A stretch of DNA of 64,000 bases from Terribacillus saccharophilus (GTDB lineage Bacteria; Bacillota; Bacilli; Bacillales; Amphibacillaceae). Each line of letters begins with the position of its first letter. Positions within the stretch are counted from its first letter, which is position 1. The notes below the pieces were generated by a model. The model was not told the DNA's origin. It searched no databases and saw only the letters and a list, made by a program, of their open reading frames with translations. Location of the stretch: contig NZ_NPBJ01000029.1 in assembly GCF_002272075.1 (NCBI RefSeq), positions 62,001-126,000 of the forward strand. The letters are read 5' to 3'. The translations under genes were made by a program, and so were the position numbers. Shown here in pieces: positions 57,232-64,000 of the stretch.

Positions 57232-58252
57232 GCCGTTTGTGCCGCAGCTTGTGTATATAGAGCCTCGAGCATTGGAATACCCGCTTGGAGTGAAGCTGAA
57301 GAACAAGTTCCAGGACATGGGAGTAGAAATACGTGAAACAACTTCCCACAACCAGGTACGTAATCTACCGGGCGATAATGATTTCCAGAAGTACCGTACC
57401 GCCAAATCAACGTTAGTTGTAGGTGTGCGTAAAACTCTGAAATTCGATACATCCAAACCTTCAGCAGAATATGCTATTCCATTTGCGACAGGCTGCATGG
57501 GGCATTGTCATTATTGTTACCTGCAAACGACGATGGGATCCAAACCTTATATCCGCACGTATGTAAATACAGATGAAATATTTGATGCAGCTGAGCAGTA
57601 CATGCAGGAAAGAGCGCCAGAAGAAACACGGTTTGAGGCTTCCTGTACATCAGATATCGTTGGTATCGATCATCTGACGCACACGTTGAAACATGCGATT
57701 GAATATTTCGGCCGCTCCAAGCACGGACAACTGCGCTTTGTAACGAAATTCGCTCATGTGGATCATTTGTTGGACGCAGACCATCAGGGACGGACGCGAT
57801 TCCGCTTCAGCATTAATGATGATTATGTGATCAAGTACTTCGAGCCAGGCACCTCCAGATTGAAAGATCGCATCGAAGCTGCGGTGAAGGTAGCCGAGGC
57901 CGGGTATCCACTTGGATTCATCGTCGCTCCGATTTATCTGCATGACGGCTGGCAGACGGGCTATCCGGAAATGCTCGAACATCTTGAAGCAGCTTTGCCT
58001 GAACATGCCAAAAAGAACTTAACCTTCGAATTGATTCAGCATCGATTCACGAAGCCAGCAAAGCGCGTTATCGAGAAAAATTATCCGATGTCGAAGCTTG
58101 AGCTGGATGAAAGCAAACGGAAATATAAATGGGGGCGCTATGGTATCGGAAAATACGTCTACCAGAATGAAGAGCAAGAAGAAATTAAGGATGTAATAGG
58201 AAGCACAATCTATAAAATGTTCCCGCAATCCAGAATTGAATATTTCACGTGA
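57224..58252 (+). CDS. splB: Spore photoproduct lyase
   Basis: A 342-aa radical SAM enzyme, identical in length to B. subtilis SplB. The [4Fe-4S] motif is C-x3-C-x2-C in TGCMGHCHYCYLQ and the catalytic hydrogen-atom donor cysteine is in FEASCTSD. It repairs the thymine dimer 5-thyminyl-5,6-dihydrothymine in germinating spores, so the organism forms endospores. ATG 57224 gives MVKPFVPQLVYIEPRALEYPLG, matching homologues. Confidence 0.96.
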   Translation: MVKPFVPQLVYIEPRALEYPLGVKLKNKFQDMGVEIRETTSHNQVRNLPGDNDFQKYRTAKSTLVVGVRKTLKFDTSKPSAEYAIPFATGCMGHCHYCYLQTTMGSKPYIRTYVNTDEIFDAAEQYMQERAPEETRFEASCTSDIVGIDHLTHTLKHAIEYFGRSKHGQLRFVTKFAHVDHLLDADHQGRTRFRFSINDDYVIKYFEPGTSRLKDRIEAAVKVAEAGYPLGFIVAPIYLHDGWQTGYPEMLEHLEAALPEHAKKNLTFELIQHRFTKPAKRVIEKNYPMSKLELDESKRKYKWGRYGIGKYVYQNEEQEEIKDVIGSTIYKMFPQSRIEYFT

Positions 58253-58260
58253 TTCATTGG

Positions 58261-58289
58261 TTGACAATCACATCTGTGCATGTGATAGT
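58261..58289 (+). promoter_or_regulatory. Promoter of the thiamine operon
   Basis: A perfect TTGACA (58261-58266), 17-bp spacer and GATAGT (58284-58289) with a TG three bases upstream, 27 bp before the riboswitch. Confidence 0.7.
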
Positions 58290-58315
58290 TAAGGGGACAA
58301 TTGAATTTTGAGGAA

Positions 58316-58403
58316 GTCCACTAGGGGTGCCATTTGGCTGAGATAAGAGTAATCTTTATCCCTTTGAACCTGATCTGGTTAACACCAGCGTAGGGAAGTG
58401 GAG
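58316..58403 (+). ncRNA. TPP riboswitch (THI element)
   Basis: Conserved THI-box blocks are present in order: AGGGGTGCC, GGCTGAGATAAGAG, ATCCCTTTGAACCTGATCTGG-type core (58357-58377) and CACCAGCGTAGGGAAGTGG. The closing stem P1 is formed by TCCACT (58317) and AGTGGA (58397). Thiamine pyrophosphate binding should favour the terminator that follows. Confidence 0.96.
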
Positions 58404-58440
58404 CCGGATTCGTGTATTTTCTGAACACTTGACTATACGA

Positions 58441-58471
58441 GTCGCTCCATACTTCTGGAGCGGCTTTTTTA
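58441..58471 (+). terminator. Riboswitch-controlled terminator
   Basis: GTCGCTCCA/TGGAGCGGC with TTTTTT, between the TPP aptamer and tenA; the expression platform. Confidence 0.88.
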
Positions 58472-58528
58472 TATGGCCGGCGCCAATCACCCTTTCCGAC
58501 GGGGCTTTCTCCAATAGGAGGAGAAAAC

Positions 58529-59227
58529 ATGTTTTCTGCACAATTGAGAGAAGAAGCAAACCCGATTTTCGAAGCGATCTATGCACATCCTTTCGTAGAA
58601 GGAGTTGCGAATGGCTATGTGCCGCGTGAGGCATTGATCCATTATGTGAAAGCTGACTATGAGTATTTGACCGCATTTGCCCGTATCTACGGCTTGGCAG
58701 TCAGCAAATGCGAAACGCGTGAAGAGATGGAGTTTTATCAGTCCCAAATTCATTTTGTCCTGCATAGCGAGATTCATCCGCATAATGTCTTTTGCAAGGT
58801 GGCGGGCGTGCGATACGAGGACTTGCAGCGCATGACACCACCGCCTGCTGCTGACCATTATATTTCACATATGATGAACAGTGCTGTACAAGGAGACATC
58901 GGCGAGCTGATGGCAGCGCTTCTGCCTTGTCCATGGACGTATCAAGCGCTGGCAGCTCATATTATCGAAACGAAGGCACCCGACGAATCCAATCCGTTCT
59001 TGGAGTGGATTCAGTTTTATAGCAGCAGGGAAGATGGTATGCCGGATGTGACAGCAGAGCTTAGCAAGCGACTGGATAAGTGGGCAGAGACAGCGGGATC
59101 TGCTGCAAAAGAACGTGCGCGGAAAGCTTTTCTTAAAAGCTGTATGCTGGAGCATAGTTTCTGGGAGATGGCCGCTACTCAGCAGGACTGGATGATCCCA
59201 TTGAAAGGGGCGTCCGTTCATGCCTGA
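58529..59227 (+). CDS. tenA: Thiaminase II / aminopyrimidine aminohydrolase
   Basis: A 232-aa TenA with the catalytic Cys134 (ALLPCPWTYQ), the acidic pocket residues (KADYEYLTAFARIYG) and the C-terminal ML EHSFWEMA motif. It hydrolyses formylaminopyrimidine or aminopyrimidine to HMP for thiamine salvage. First gene of the TPP-riboswitch operon; RBS AGGAGGAG. It overlaps thiD by 8 bases. Confidence 0.95.
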   Translation: MFSAQLREEANPIFEAIYAHPFVEGVANGYVPREALIHYVKADYEYLTAFARIYGLAVSKCETREEMEFYQSQIHFVLHSEIHPHNVFCKVAGVRYEDLQRMTPPPAADHYISHMMNSAVQGDIGELMAALLPCPWTYQALAAHIIETKAPDESNPFLEWIQFYSSREDGMPDVTAELSKRLDKWAETAGSAAKERARKAFLKSCMLEHSFWEMAATQQDWMIPLKGASVHA

Positions 59228-60056
59228 TATCAAGAGCGCTTTGACAATAGCCGGAACTGATCCGTCAGGAGGAGCAGGAATTCAGGCGGATCTGAAGACT
59301 TTTCAGGAGCGTGACGTATACGGAATGAGTGTGGTCACCTCCCTCGTTGCCCAAAACACGCTAGGAGTGCAGGCAGTTCATCATGTTCCAGTCGAATTTC
59401 TTGAACAACAGCTGGAATCAATCTTCTCAGATATCACCCCTGCTGCGGTAAAAACAGGAATGATTGCATCAGAAGAGATGATGCGCTGCATCGCTGCTGT
59501 TTTGAGTAAAACAAAAGCTGTATATGTGATGGATCCTGTTATGTATGCTAAAAGTGGGCATGCACTTATGGGAGAGGATTCACGAGATGCACTGAAGACG
59601 CATCTTGTTCCGCTAGCAGCACTTATTACACCGAATATTCCGGAAGCGGAAGAACTTACGGGAATTCATATCGTAGATGAAAATAGCATGAAAGCAGCAG
59701 CAAAAATAATCGTCCGGGAGTATGGGGCCAAAGCTGTCTTGATGAAAGGCGGTCATATGGAAGGAACATCTGCAGCAGATTGGCTCTACGATGGAAGCAG
59801 CTTCACGGCCTACACTGCCGAACGTATTCAGACAAAGCATACTCATGGTACTGGATGCACTTATTCGGCAGCTATAACCGCAGAACTGGCTAAAGGAAGA
59901 TCTCTGCAAGAAGCAGTCAGGATCGGTAAGGATTTTGTAACAGATGCGATTTCGTATTCGCTTCAGCTCGGAAAAGGAAATGGTCCGACAAATCACTGGG
60001 GATACCGCCTGCAAGGTGTGCCAGTTCAGGAGGAACAGCATGATGAAGTATACTGA
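59220..60056 (+). CDS. thiD: Hydroxymethylpyrimidine/phosphomethylpyrimidine kinase
   Basis: A 278-aa ribokinase-fold enzyme that phosphorylates HMP and HMP-P. AGTDPSGGAGIQADLKTF at the N terminus, NIPEAEEL and the anion-hole region THGTGCTYSAAITAELA are diagnostic. It overlaps tenA by 8 and thiM by 17 bases. Confidence 0.95.
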   Translation: MPDIKSALTIAGTDPSGGAGIQADLKTFQERDVYGMSVVTSLVAQNTLGVQAVHHVPVEFLEQQLESIFSDITPAAVKTGMIASEEMMRCIAAVLSKTKAVYVMDPVMYAKSGHALMGEDSRDALKTHLVPLAALITPNIPEAEELTGIHIVDENSMKAAAKIIVREYGAKAVLMKGGHMEGTSAADWLYDGSSFTAYTAERIQTKHTHGTGCTYSAAITAELAKGRSLQEAVRIGKDFVTDAISYSLQLGKGNGPTNHWGYRLQGVPVQEEQHDEVY

Positions 60057-60840
60057 TGTGATAAAGCTAGTTCGGGAAGCAAACCCTTTGATTCACTGCA
60101 TTACGAATAAGGTTGTGATTAATTTTACAGCGAATGGTTTGATTGCACTTGGTGCTTCCCCGGTGATGGCGTCAGCTAAGGAAGAAGCAGCGCAGATGGT
60201 TCAGCATGCACAGGCCCTCCTATTGAATATCGGCACACTTTCCGCAGCAGATGTAGAAGCGATGATTTTAGCCGGTAAGGAAGCGAATAGACTCGGGATA
60301 CCAGTGATTTTCGATCCTGTCGGAGTGGGCGCCACAGCGTATCGGACAGAAACGGCCCGCCGCATTTTGGCGGAGGTGGATGTAACGGTCATTCGCGGAA
60401 ACGCAGGTGAAATCTCTGTTCTTGGCGGTACATCAGTCAAAGTGAAAGGTGTAGATGGATCCGAGGATGGTATTTCACCAAGAGTTGTTCAGCAGCTGGC
60501 CAGAGAATTGAATACGATTGTGATTGCAACAGGGAAAATAGATATCCTTTCGGATGGGAACCATACGTATAGTATTGCTAATGGACATGAGATACTCAGT
60601 AACATAACAGGGTCTGGCTGCTTGCTTGGTGCCGTTGTGGCAGCATGTGCGGGAGCGGCAGACAATGTACTGGAAGCATGCATCGGTGCCCTTTGTTTCT
60701 ATGGTATTGCAGCAGAGGAAGCAGCTAAGACAGCAAAAGCTCCAGGAAGCTTTCAGATCGCTTTTCTGGATCAGCTTTATTTGTTAGGAGATCAAGCAAT
60801 TGATTCGGAAAAAGTGGAACAATTCGAATTAGAAGTATAA
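60040..60840 (+). CDS. thiM: Hydroxyethylthiazole kinase
   Basis: A 266-aa ribokinase-like enzyme that phosphorylates hydroxyethylthiazole for thiamine salvage. Typical motifs are HCITNKVVINFTANGLIALGASPVMA, DPVGVGAT, RGNAGEI and NITGSGCLLGAV. ATG 60040 has AGGAGGAA upstream. The operon so far (tenA-thiD-thiM) is purely salvage; thiE follows after an inverted gene. Confidence 0.95.
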   Translation: MMKYTDVIKLVREANPLIHCITNKVVINFTANGLIALGASPVMASAKEEAAQMVQHAQALLLNIGTLSAADVEAMILAGKEANRLGIPVIFDPVGVGATAYRTETARRILAEVDVTVIRGNAGEISVLGGTSVKVKGVDGSEDGISPRVVQQLARELNTIVIATGKIDILSDGNHTYSIANGHEILSNITGSGCLLGAVVAACAGAADNVLEACIGALCFYGIAAEEAAKTAKAPGSFQIAFLDQLYLLGDQAIDSEKVEQFELEV

Positions 60841-60875
60841 AGAAACAATCAGCAGAAGTATGTCTGCTGATTGTA
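60841..60875 (-). terminator. Rho-independent terminator of the DUF2680 gene
   Basis: CAATCAGCAG/CTGCTGATTG (60846-60873); on the minus strand it is followed by TTTCT. It may also slow readthrough from thiM. Confidence 0.7.
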
Positions 60876-60880
60876 GGATG

Positions 60881-61204
60881 TCACTTTTCTGGATGAGGGT
60901 GAGGGCCATGCCGATGTGGCTTTGGGATGAAACCATCTTGCTCTAATTGTTTAAACCTTTGATCCAAATGCTTTTCGATTTGGTCTGCCTTCTCTTCAGA
61001 AAAGACACCGTATTCTACGTACTTTTCAATAATTTGCTTTTCCTGCTCTAATACCTGCTTCTGCAAAGCTGCTATTTCTTGCTTCTGCTCATCTGTCAGC
61101 ACATCGGCAACAGCTTTGTCTGCAGCAAAACCGGCAGCTGGATTGGAAACGATCAATCCGACACATAGAGCGATTACTACGGCCCCAGCTTTCATCCATT
61201 TCAA
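60881..61204 (-). CDS. DUF2680 family secreted protein (YckD-like)
   Basis: A 107-aa protein with a signal peptide (ending GFAADKA), a helical segment LTDEQKQEIAALQKQVLEQEKQIIEKYVEYGVFSEEKADQIEKHL and a His/Pro-rich tail (PKPHRHGPHPHPEK). It matches B. subtilis YckD; function unknown. TTG 61204 is chosen because AAGGAG lies 9 nt upstream; the longer frame would put that RBS inside the gene. The His-rich tail hints at metal binding. Confidence 0.85.
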   Translation of the reverse strand: MKWMKAGAVVIALCVGLIVSNPAAGFAADKAVADVLTDEQKQEIAALQKQVLEQEKQIIEKYVEYGVFSEEKADQIEKHLDQRFKQLEQDGFIPKPHRHGPHPHPEK

Positions 61205-61379
61205 CTTTATCATCTCCTTGTTCAAAGCTTGGGCTTACTTTACGCAGTTTTGGGATTGCTATCCATCTTCCACACTTTTTCCTAAATTAGGAGAATAAGA
61301 ATTTCGACCTGAGGAATGAGAACATGTTCAACACAAAATGGGGATGTGGAATGTCTTAAATGGAAAAGGAGTAATAAAC

Positions 61380-62018
61380 ATGAAAGAAGAATTGGAGCTT
61401 TATTTCATAATGGGCAGTCAAAACTGCCAGGACAAGGATCCGGAGGAAATACTGGAACAGGCGCTTGAAGCTGGTATTACCATGTTCCAGCTTCGTGAAA
61501 AAGGTGAAGGAGCTGCAACTGGACAGGAAAAAAGACAACTGGCTGAACGGCTGCAGGCAAGGTGTCGAGCGCATAGCATCCCTTTCATCGTTAATGATGA
61601 TGTAGATCTTGCGATTGCGATTGGGGCAGATGGTGTGCATATCGGACAGACAGACGAAGCGATGCAGCAAGTAAAAAAACGCTGTCCAGAGCATTTTATT
61701 ATTGGGGTGAGTGCTCAAGACACCGAGGAAGCTAAAAAAGCAATCCAGGACGGAGCCCACTACATCGGTGTCGGGCCAATTGCAGCTACTCGGACGAAGA
61801 TTGATGCCAAATTCCCGATCGGTCTGACAGGACTACGCGAGATTCGGAAGCAAGTCGGTGACTTCCCGATGGTTGCAATCGGAGGTATCAATCAGAAAAA
61901 TGCCGAGGCTGTCCGGCAAGCAGGAGCAGATGGTATCTCGTTCATTTCCGTCCTAACCAAAGCGACGGATATCCAGAAAGCAGTAAATGAACTGAAGATG
62001 GAAAAGGTGCACACGTGA
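61380..62018 (+). CDS. thiE: Thiamine-phosphate synthase
   Basis: A 212-aa TIM-barrel enzyme that joins HMP-PP and thiazole phosphate. TMFQLREKGEG, FIVNDDVDLAIAIGADGVHIGQ, IGVGPIAATRTKIDA and VAIGGIN are the family motifs. AAAGGAG precedes ATG 61380. It is separated from tenA-thiD-thiM by the oppositely oriented DUF2680 gene, so it needs its own promoter; I saw no second TPP riboswitch. Confidence 0.94.
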   Translation: MKEELELYFIMGSQNCQDKDPEEILEQALEAGITMFQLREKGEGAATGQEKRQLAERLQARCRAHSIPFIVNDDVDLAIAIGADGVHIGQTDEAMQQVKKRCPEHFIIGVSAQDTEEAKKAIQDGAHYIGVGPIAATRTKIDAKFPIGLTGLREIRKQVGDFPMVAIGGINQKNAEAVRQAGADGISFISVLTKATDIQKAVNELKMEKVHT

Positions 62019-62033
62019 GTGCATCTTTTTTTT
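62003..62033 (+). terminator. Terminator overlapping the thiE stop
   Basis: AGGTGCAC/GTGCATCT stem (one G-T pair) followed by eight T. Confidence 0.75.
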
Positions 62034-62133
62034 GGTGGAATCAAAATGTAAGGATTTGGTCACAATTCGTTCTATACGCTATCTCTATTCTCTTATACGA
62101 TGAAAGGGACATTTAAAAATTGGAGTGGTAAAT

Positions 62134-62688
62134 ATGAAGAAGCCAATGTTGGTCTTGCTGGCATTGTTCTTATATATGCTGCCGCAGGCTGTGTCCGCCC
62201 ATGCAGTACTGACGGCATCGAATCCAGGACAAGGTGATACGGTCACAGAGAGCATGGATGCTTTCACTCTCACATTCAATTCGGATGTGGAGGATGCAGT
62301 AGAGACGAAAGTGACAGTAGATGGACAAGCACTCGCCACTGACTCTGCAGCTGTTGATGGAACGACTGTTACTGTTCCATTAGCTCAGGAAATGATTGAT
62401 GGGGATTATGAATTAAGCTATAAAGTAATTTCAGCAGATGGACACGAAGTCGGTAACACAGTCTCCTTTACAGCAGAAGGTCTGACCTCCGAGGAAAGCG
62501 ATAGCGAACAGGGATCGGCAGTCAAAAGTGAACAAAATAAACAAGTGAATGAACAGGATCAAAAAGCAGCAGAAGAATCACATGAAGAAGAGGAAGGTTC
62601 CGATACAGGTTTCATAGTGACGGGATTGGTAATCATCGCTTTACTTTGTGCCGCTGTTTTGTTCTTCACTTATCGTAAAAAGGATTAA
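62134..62688 (+). CDS. CopC domain copper-binding protein with membrane anchor
   Basis: A 184-aa exported protein. After the signal peptide (ending VSA) the mature chain begins HAVLTASNPGQGD, placing the N-terminal His copper ligand of CopC; the second site is in SADGHEVGNTVSF. An acidic, Gln/Glu-rich linker leads to a C-terminal helix and YRKKD tail. In B. subtilis CopC and CopD are fused in YcnJ; here they are separate. ATG 62134 follows GGAGTGG. Confidence 0.9.
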   Translation: MKKPMLVLLALFLYMLPQAVSAHAVLTASNPGQGDTVTESMDAFTLTFNSDVEDAVETKVTVDGQALATDSAAVDGTTVTVPLAQEMIDGDYELSYKVISADGHEVGNTVSFTAEGLTSEESDSEQGSAVKSEQNKQVNEQDQKAAEESHEEEEGSDTGFIVTGLVIIALLCAAVLFFTYRKKD

Positions 62689-62694
62689 CTCGCC

Positions 62695-63765
62695 GTGATT
62701 CTCGTTCCATTGTTGGAATTGCTGTCGTATATCGCTTTTTCTTTTCTCGCCGGTCATCTTGTTTTCAGTTTTGTACGCAAGGAAGAAGCAGCAATCCGGA
62801 CACCGCGAAGTGACGTATTAGCTGCTGCAGCTTCTGCTGCACTTGTCACGAGCGGTCCTGTTATTAATCTCGTTTCTATAATTGGCGCACAGAATGGATA
62901 TGGGCAGGCACTAGGCCAAGTATTATTCCAATTTACAGCTGGAAGAGTCTGGGTCGGTATCTTTCTCCTGGCTATCTGTGTTTGGTTGTTGCTTTATTTC
63001 AACAAATTTCCGCTTCTCACGCTAATTTTATTCCTAGGTATGCTATTTCTTAGTGCGTATGGCAGCCATTCAGCAGTGGAAGGTGGGTTGATCGGTGCTT
63101 TTGCCCATTTCGTCCATTTAGGTGCTGCTGTTTTCTGGGTTGGTGTACTGATTCAAGTATGTTTCTATACTTCAGAACAATTCAGTTGGGAAAGTTTCCT
63201 AAAATGGTTTACACCATTCGCTATAGTGCTTGTCATGTTAGTCATAGCTAGTGGCATAATGGTCATGCTGTTTGCTATGGATATTCGAAACTATGGAAAT
63301 GCTTTGATGCTGACGTATGGTCAAATGTTGTTCGTGAAGCATATCGTGTTCATACCTGTACTTGTATTTGCTGTCATTAACGGCTTTTTGGCAAGAAAAG
63401 CTCATCGTGAACCTGCGTTTCGTCCGCTTAACTGGATCCGGGCCGAAGCGATCCTGCTAGCGATTATATTTATTTGCACTGCGATACTCGGCACTTCTGC
63501 TACACCAGCTGATATTCCAGCGACCTTAAGCAATGAGGGATCTGCCTTGATTTTCGGCAGCATCTTTCCTAGTGTGACAGCTGAAAGTGTCGCAACCTGG
63601 CACTGGGGAGTGCTTGGGGTAGTTTGCTTTATCGGATTTGGCTTGTTTTTGGCAAGTATCGTTTATCTTTTCAAAAAAAGAGCTGCAGCAAGCTTCGCAT
63701 TGGCGGCCGCATTCGTTGCTTCGGCACTTTTGTACACTGCCATAATGACTAGTTTACAATTTTAA
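62695..63765 (+). CDS. CopD family copper transporter
   Basis: A 356-aa protein with eight or nine helices and the CopD features GSHSAVEGGLIGAFAHFVHLGAAVFWVG (histidines in the membrane) and LMLTYGQMLFVKH. It starts GTG 6 bp after copC, with a poor RBS, so coupling is likely. The pair probably imports copper under limitation, as YcnJ does; no YcnK regulator is in the window. Confidence 0.9.
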   Translation: MILVPLLELLSYIAFSFLAGHLVFSFVRKEEAAIRTPRSDVLAAAASAALVTSGPVINLVSIIGAQNGYGQALGQVLFQFTAGRVWVGIFLLAICVWLLLYFNKFPLLTLILFLGMLFLSAYGSHSAVEGGLIGAFAHFVHLGAAVFWVGVLIQVCFYTSEQFSWESFLKWFTPFAIVLVMLVIASGIMVMLFAMDIRNYGNALMLTYGQMLFVKHIVFIPVLVFAVINGFLARKAHREPAFRPLNWIRAEAILLAIIFICTAILGTSATPADIPATLSNEGSALIFGSIFPSVTAESVATWHWGVLGVVCFIGFGLFLASIVYLFKKRAAASFALAAAFVASALLYTAIMTSLQF

Positions 63766-64000
63766 TAGATTCACAGAACGGCATTATTCCACCTTTAATC
63801 ACAGAAAGTTTCTATTAGGCAAACATTCTGCTGGAAAAAGGAAATAGAAATTGGAATGATGTCTTTTTTTGTGTATTGCTGTCGTCTGTTTTCCCAATAC
63901 ATTTCCAGGATAGTCTATGCTAGATTTACTGTAATAGTTTCTGAGAGTCTAGAAGGGCAGAGAGTCGGACTCCACTTCAGTGACTATAAAATCTAGCGAG
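63766..64000. other. Right-edge non-coding region with a long nested hairpin
   Basis: After copD, TTTCTATT (63814 region) and AATAGAAA (63845 region) form a weak hairpin followed by TTTTTTT, probably the copCD terminator. From 63919 to 63997 four nested arm pairs are seen: GCTAGATTT/AAATCTAGC, ATAGT/ACTAT, CTGA/TCAG and GAGTC/GACTC. This may be a leader RNA of a gene outside the window. No coding frame is seen. Confidence 0.35.

Noticed and set aside
61226-61379. A second TPP riboswitch before thiE
   Set aside because: No CTGAGA or GAACCTGATCTGG-type blocks were found in this stretch.
1-64000. CRISPR arrays, prophage, insertion sequences, tRNA or rRNA genes
   Set aside because: No regularly spaced repeats, transposase or phage proteins, cloverleaf-like sequences or rRNA segments were seen by eye; a formal tRNA/ncRNA scan was not possible.

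Overview
The window looks like chromosomal sequence of an aerobic, spore-forming, motile Bacillaceae bacterium. The low-to-mid GC, the Shine-Dalgarno signals (AAGGAGG), the frequent TTG and GTG starts and the close match of many proteins to Bacillus subtilis families (YwjA, TreP/TreA/TreR, CsbB/YfhO, YdaG, SplA/SplB, YidC2, GuaD) all point there. Spore photoproduct lyase implies endospores and a sigma-D-like promoter in front of a chemoreceptor implies motility. A genus such as Terribacillus is plausible but cannot be proved from this stretch. I see no tRNA, rRNA, CRISPR, prophage or insertion sequence. The window cuts an ABC ATPase gene at its left edge.

Layout. 1-9.7 kb: ABC exporter, sugar porter, HAD phosphatase, a Fur-boxed YwjA-type ABC protein, an AbgB/AbgT folate-fragment salvage pair and a nitroreductase. 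9.7-16 kb: a 48-aa protein, malic enzyme with a malate-type permease, a GlcD-like FAD dehydrogenase, two small membrane proteins, an HxlR/YodB-type repressor and guanine deaminase. 16-25 kb: a MHYT-GGDEF-EAL c-di-GMP protein, an unusual YumC-like flavoprotein, and a CsbB-GtrA-YfhO polymer-glycosylation operon ending in a lysozyme-like protein. 25-31 kb: RpiR regulator, pantothenate kinase and the treP-treA-treR operon with a 26-bp perfect palindrome. 31-41 kb: MarR/MFS efflux, a four-gene B12-binding/STAS module, a YdaG-like stress protein, YkgA-like hydrolase and three dehydrogenases. 41-52 kb: two paralogous ABC ATPase/permease cassettes flanking Ohr, YidC with a MifM-like leader, and an acidic LPDTA surface protein; then three tandem DUF4064 proteins and a CrcB pair. 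52-64 kb: Fur-boxed flavodoxin, YjbQ, an EAL protein, a chemoreceptor, splAB, a TPP-riboswitch thiamine operon, thiE and split CopC/CopD.

The two most interesting systems are these. (1) At 33.7-35.8 kb an operon encodes an IsdG-like protein, a helical protein, a stand-alone cobalamin domain carrying the CarH photoreceptor cap motif W-x9-EH, and a PAS/coiled-coil/RsbR-type STAS protein whose phosphorylatable threonines appear to be replaced. It may be a B12-based (possibly light) input to the general stress response, and it sits beside a gene with a good sigma-B promoter. (2) Upstream of yidC (45.9-46.2 kb) is a 125-codon leader that resembles the MifM arrest peptide. It overlaps the yidC start and runs through a hairpin that hides the yidC ribosome-binding site.

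Regulatory signals seen directly include two Fur boxes, two cre-like sites, a TreR palindrome, a pair of matching TTAC-N5-GTAA operators linking the HxlR regulator to the nitroreductase, several sigma-B-like promoters, one sigma-D promoter and a TPP riboswitch with its terminator.
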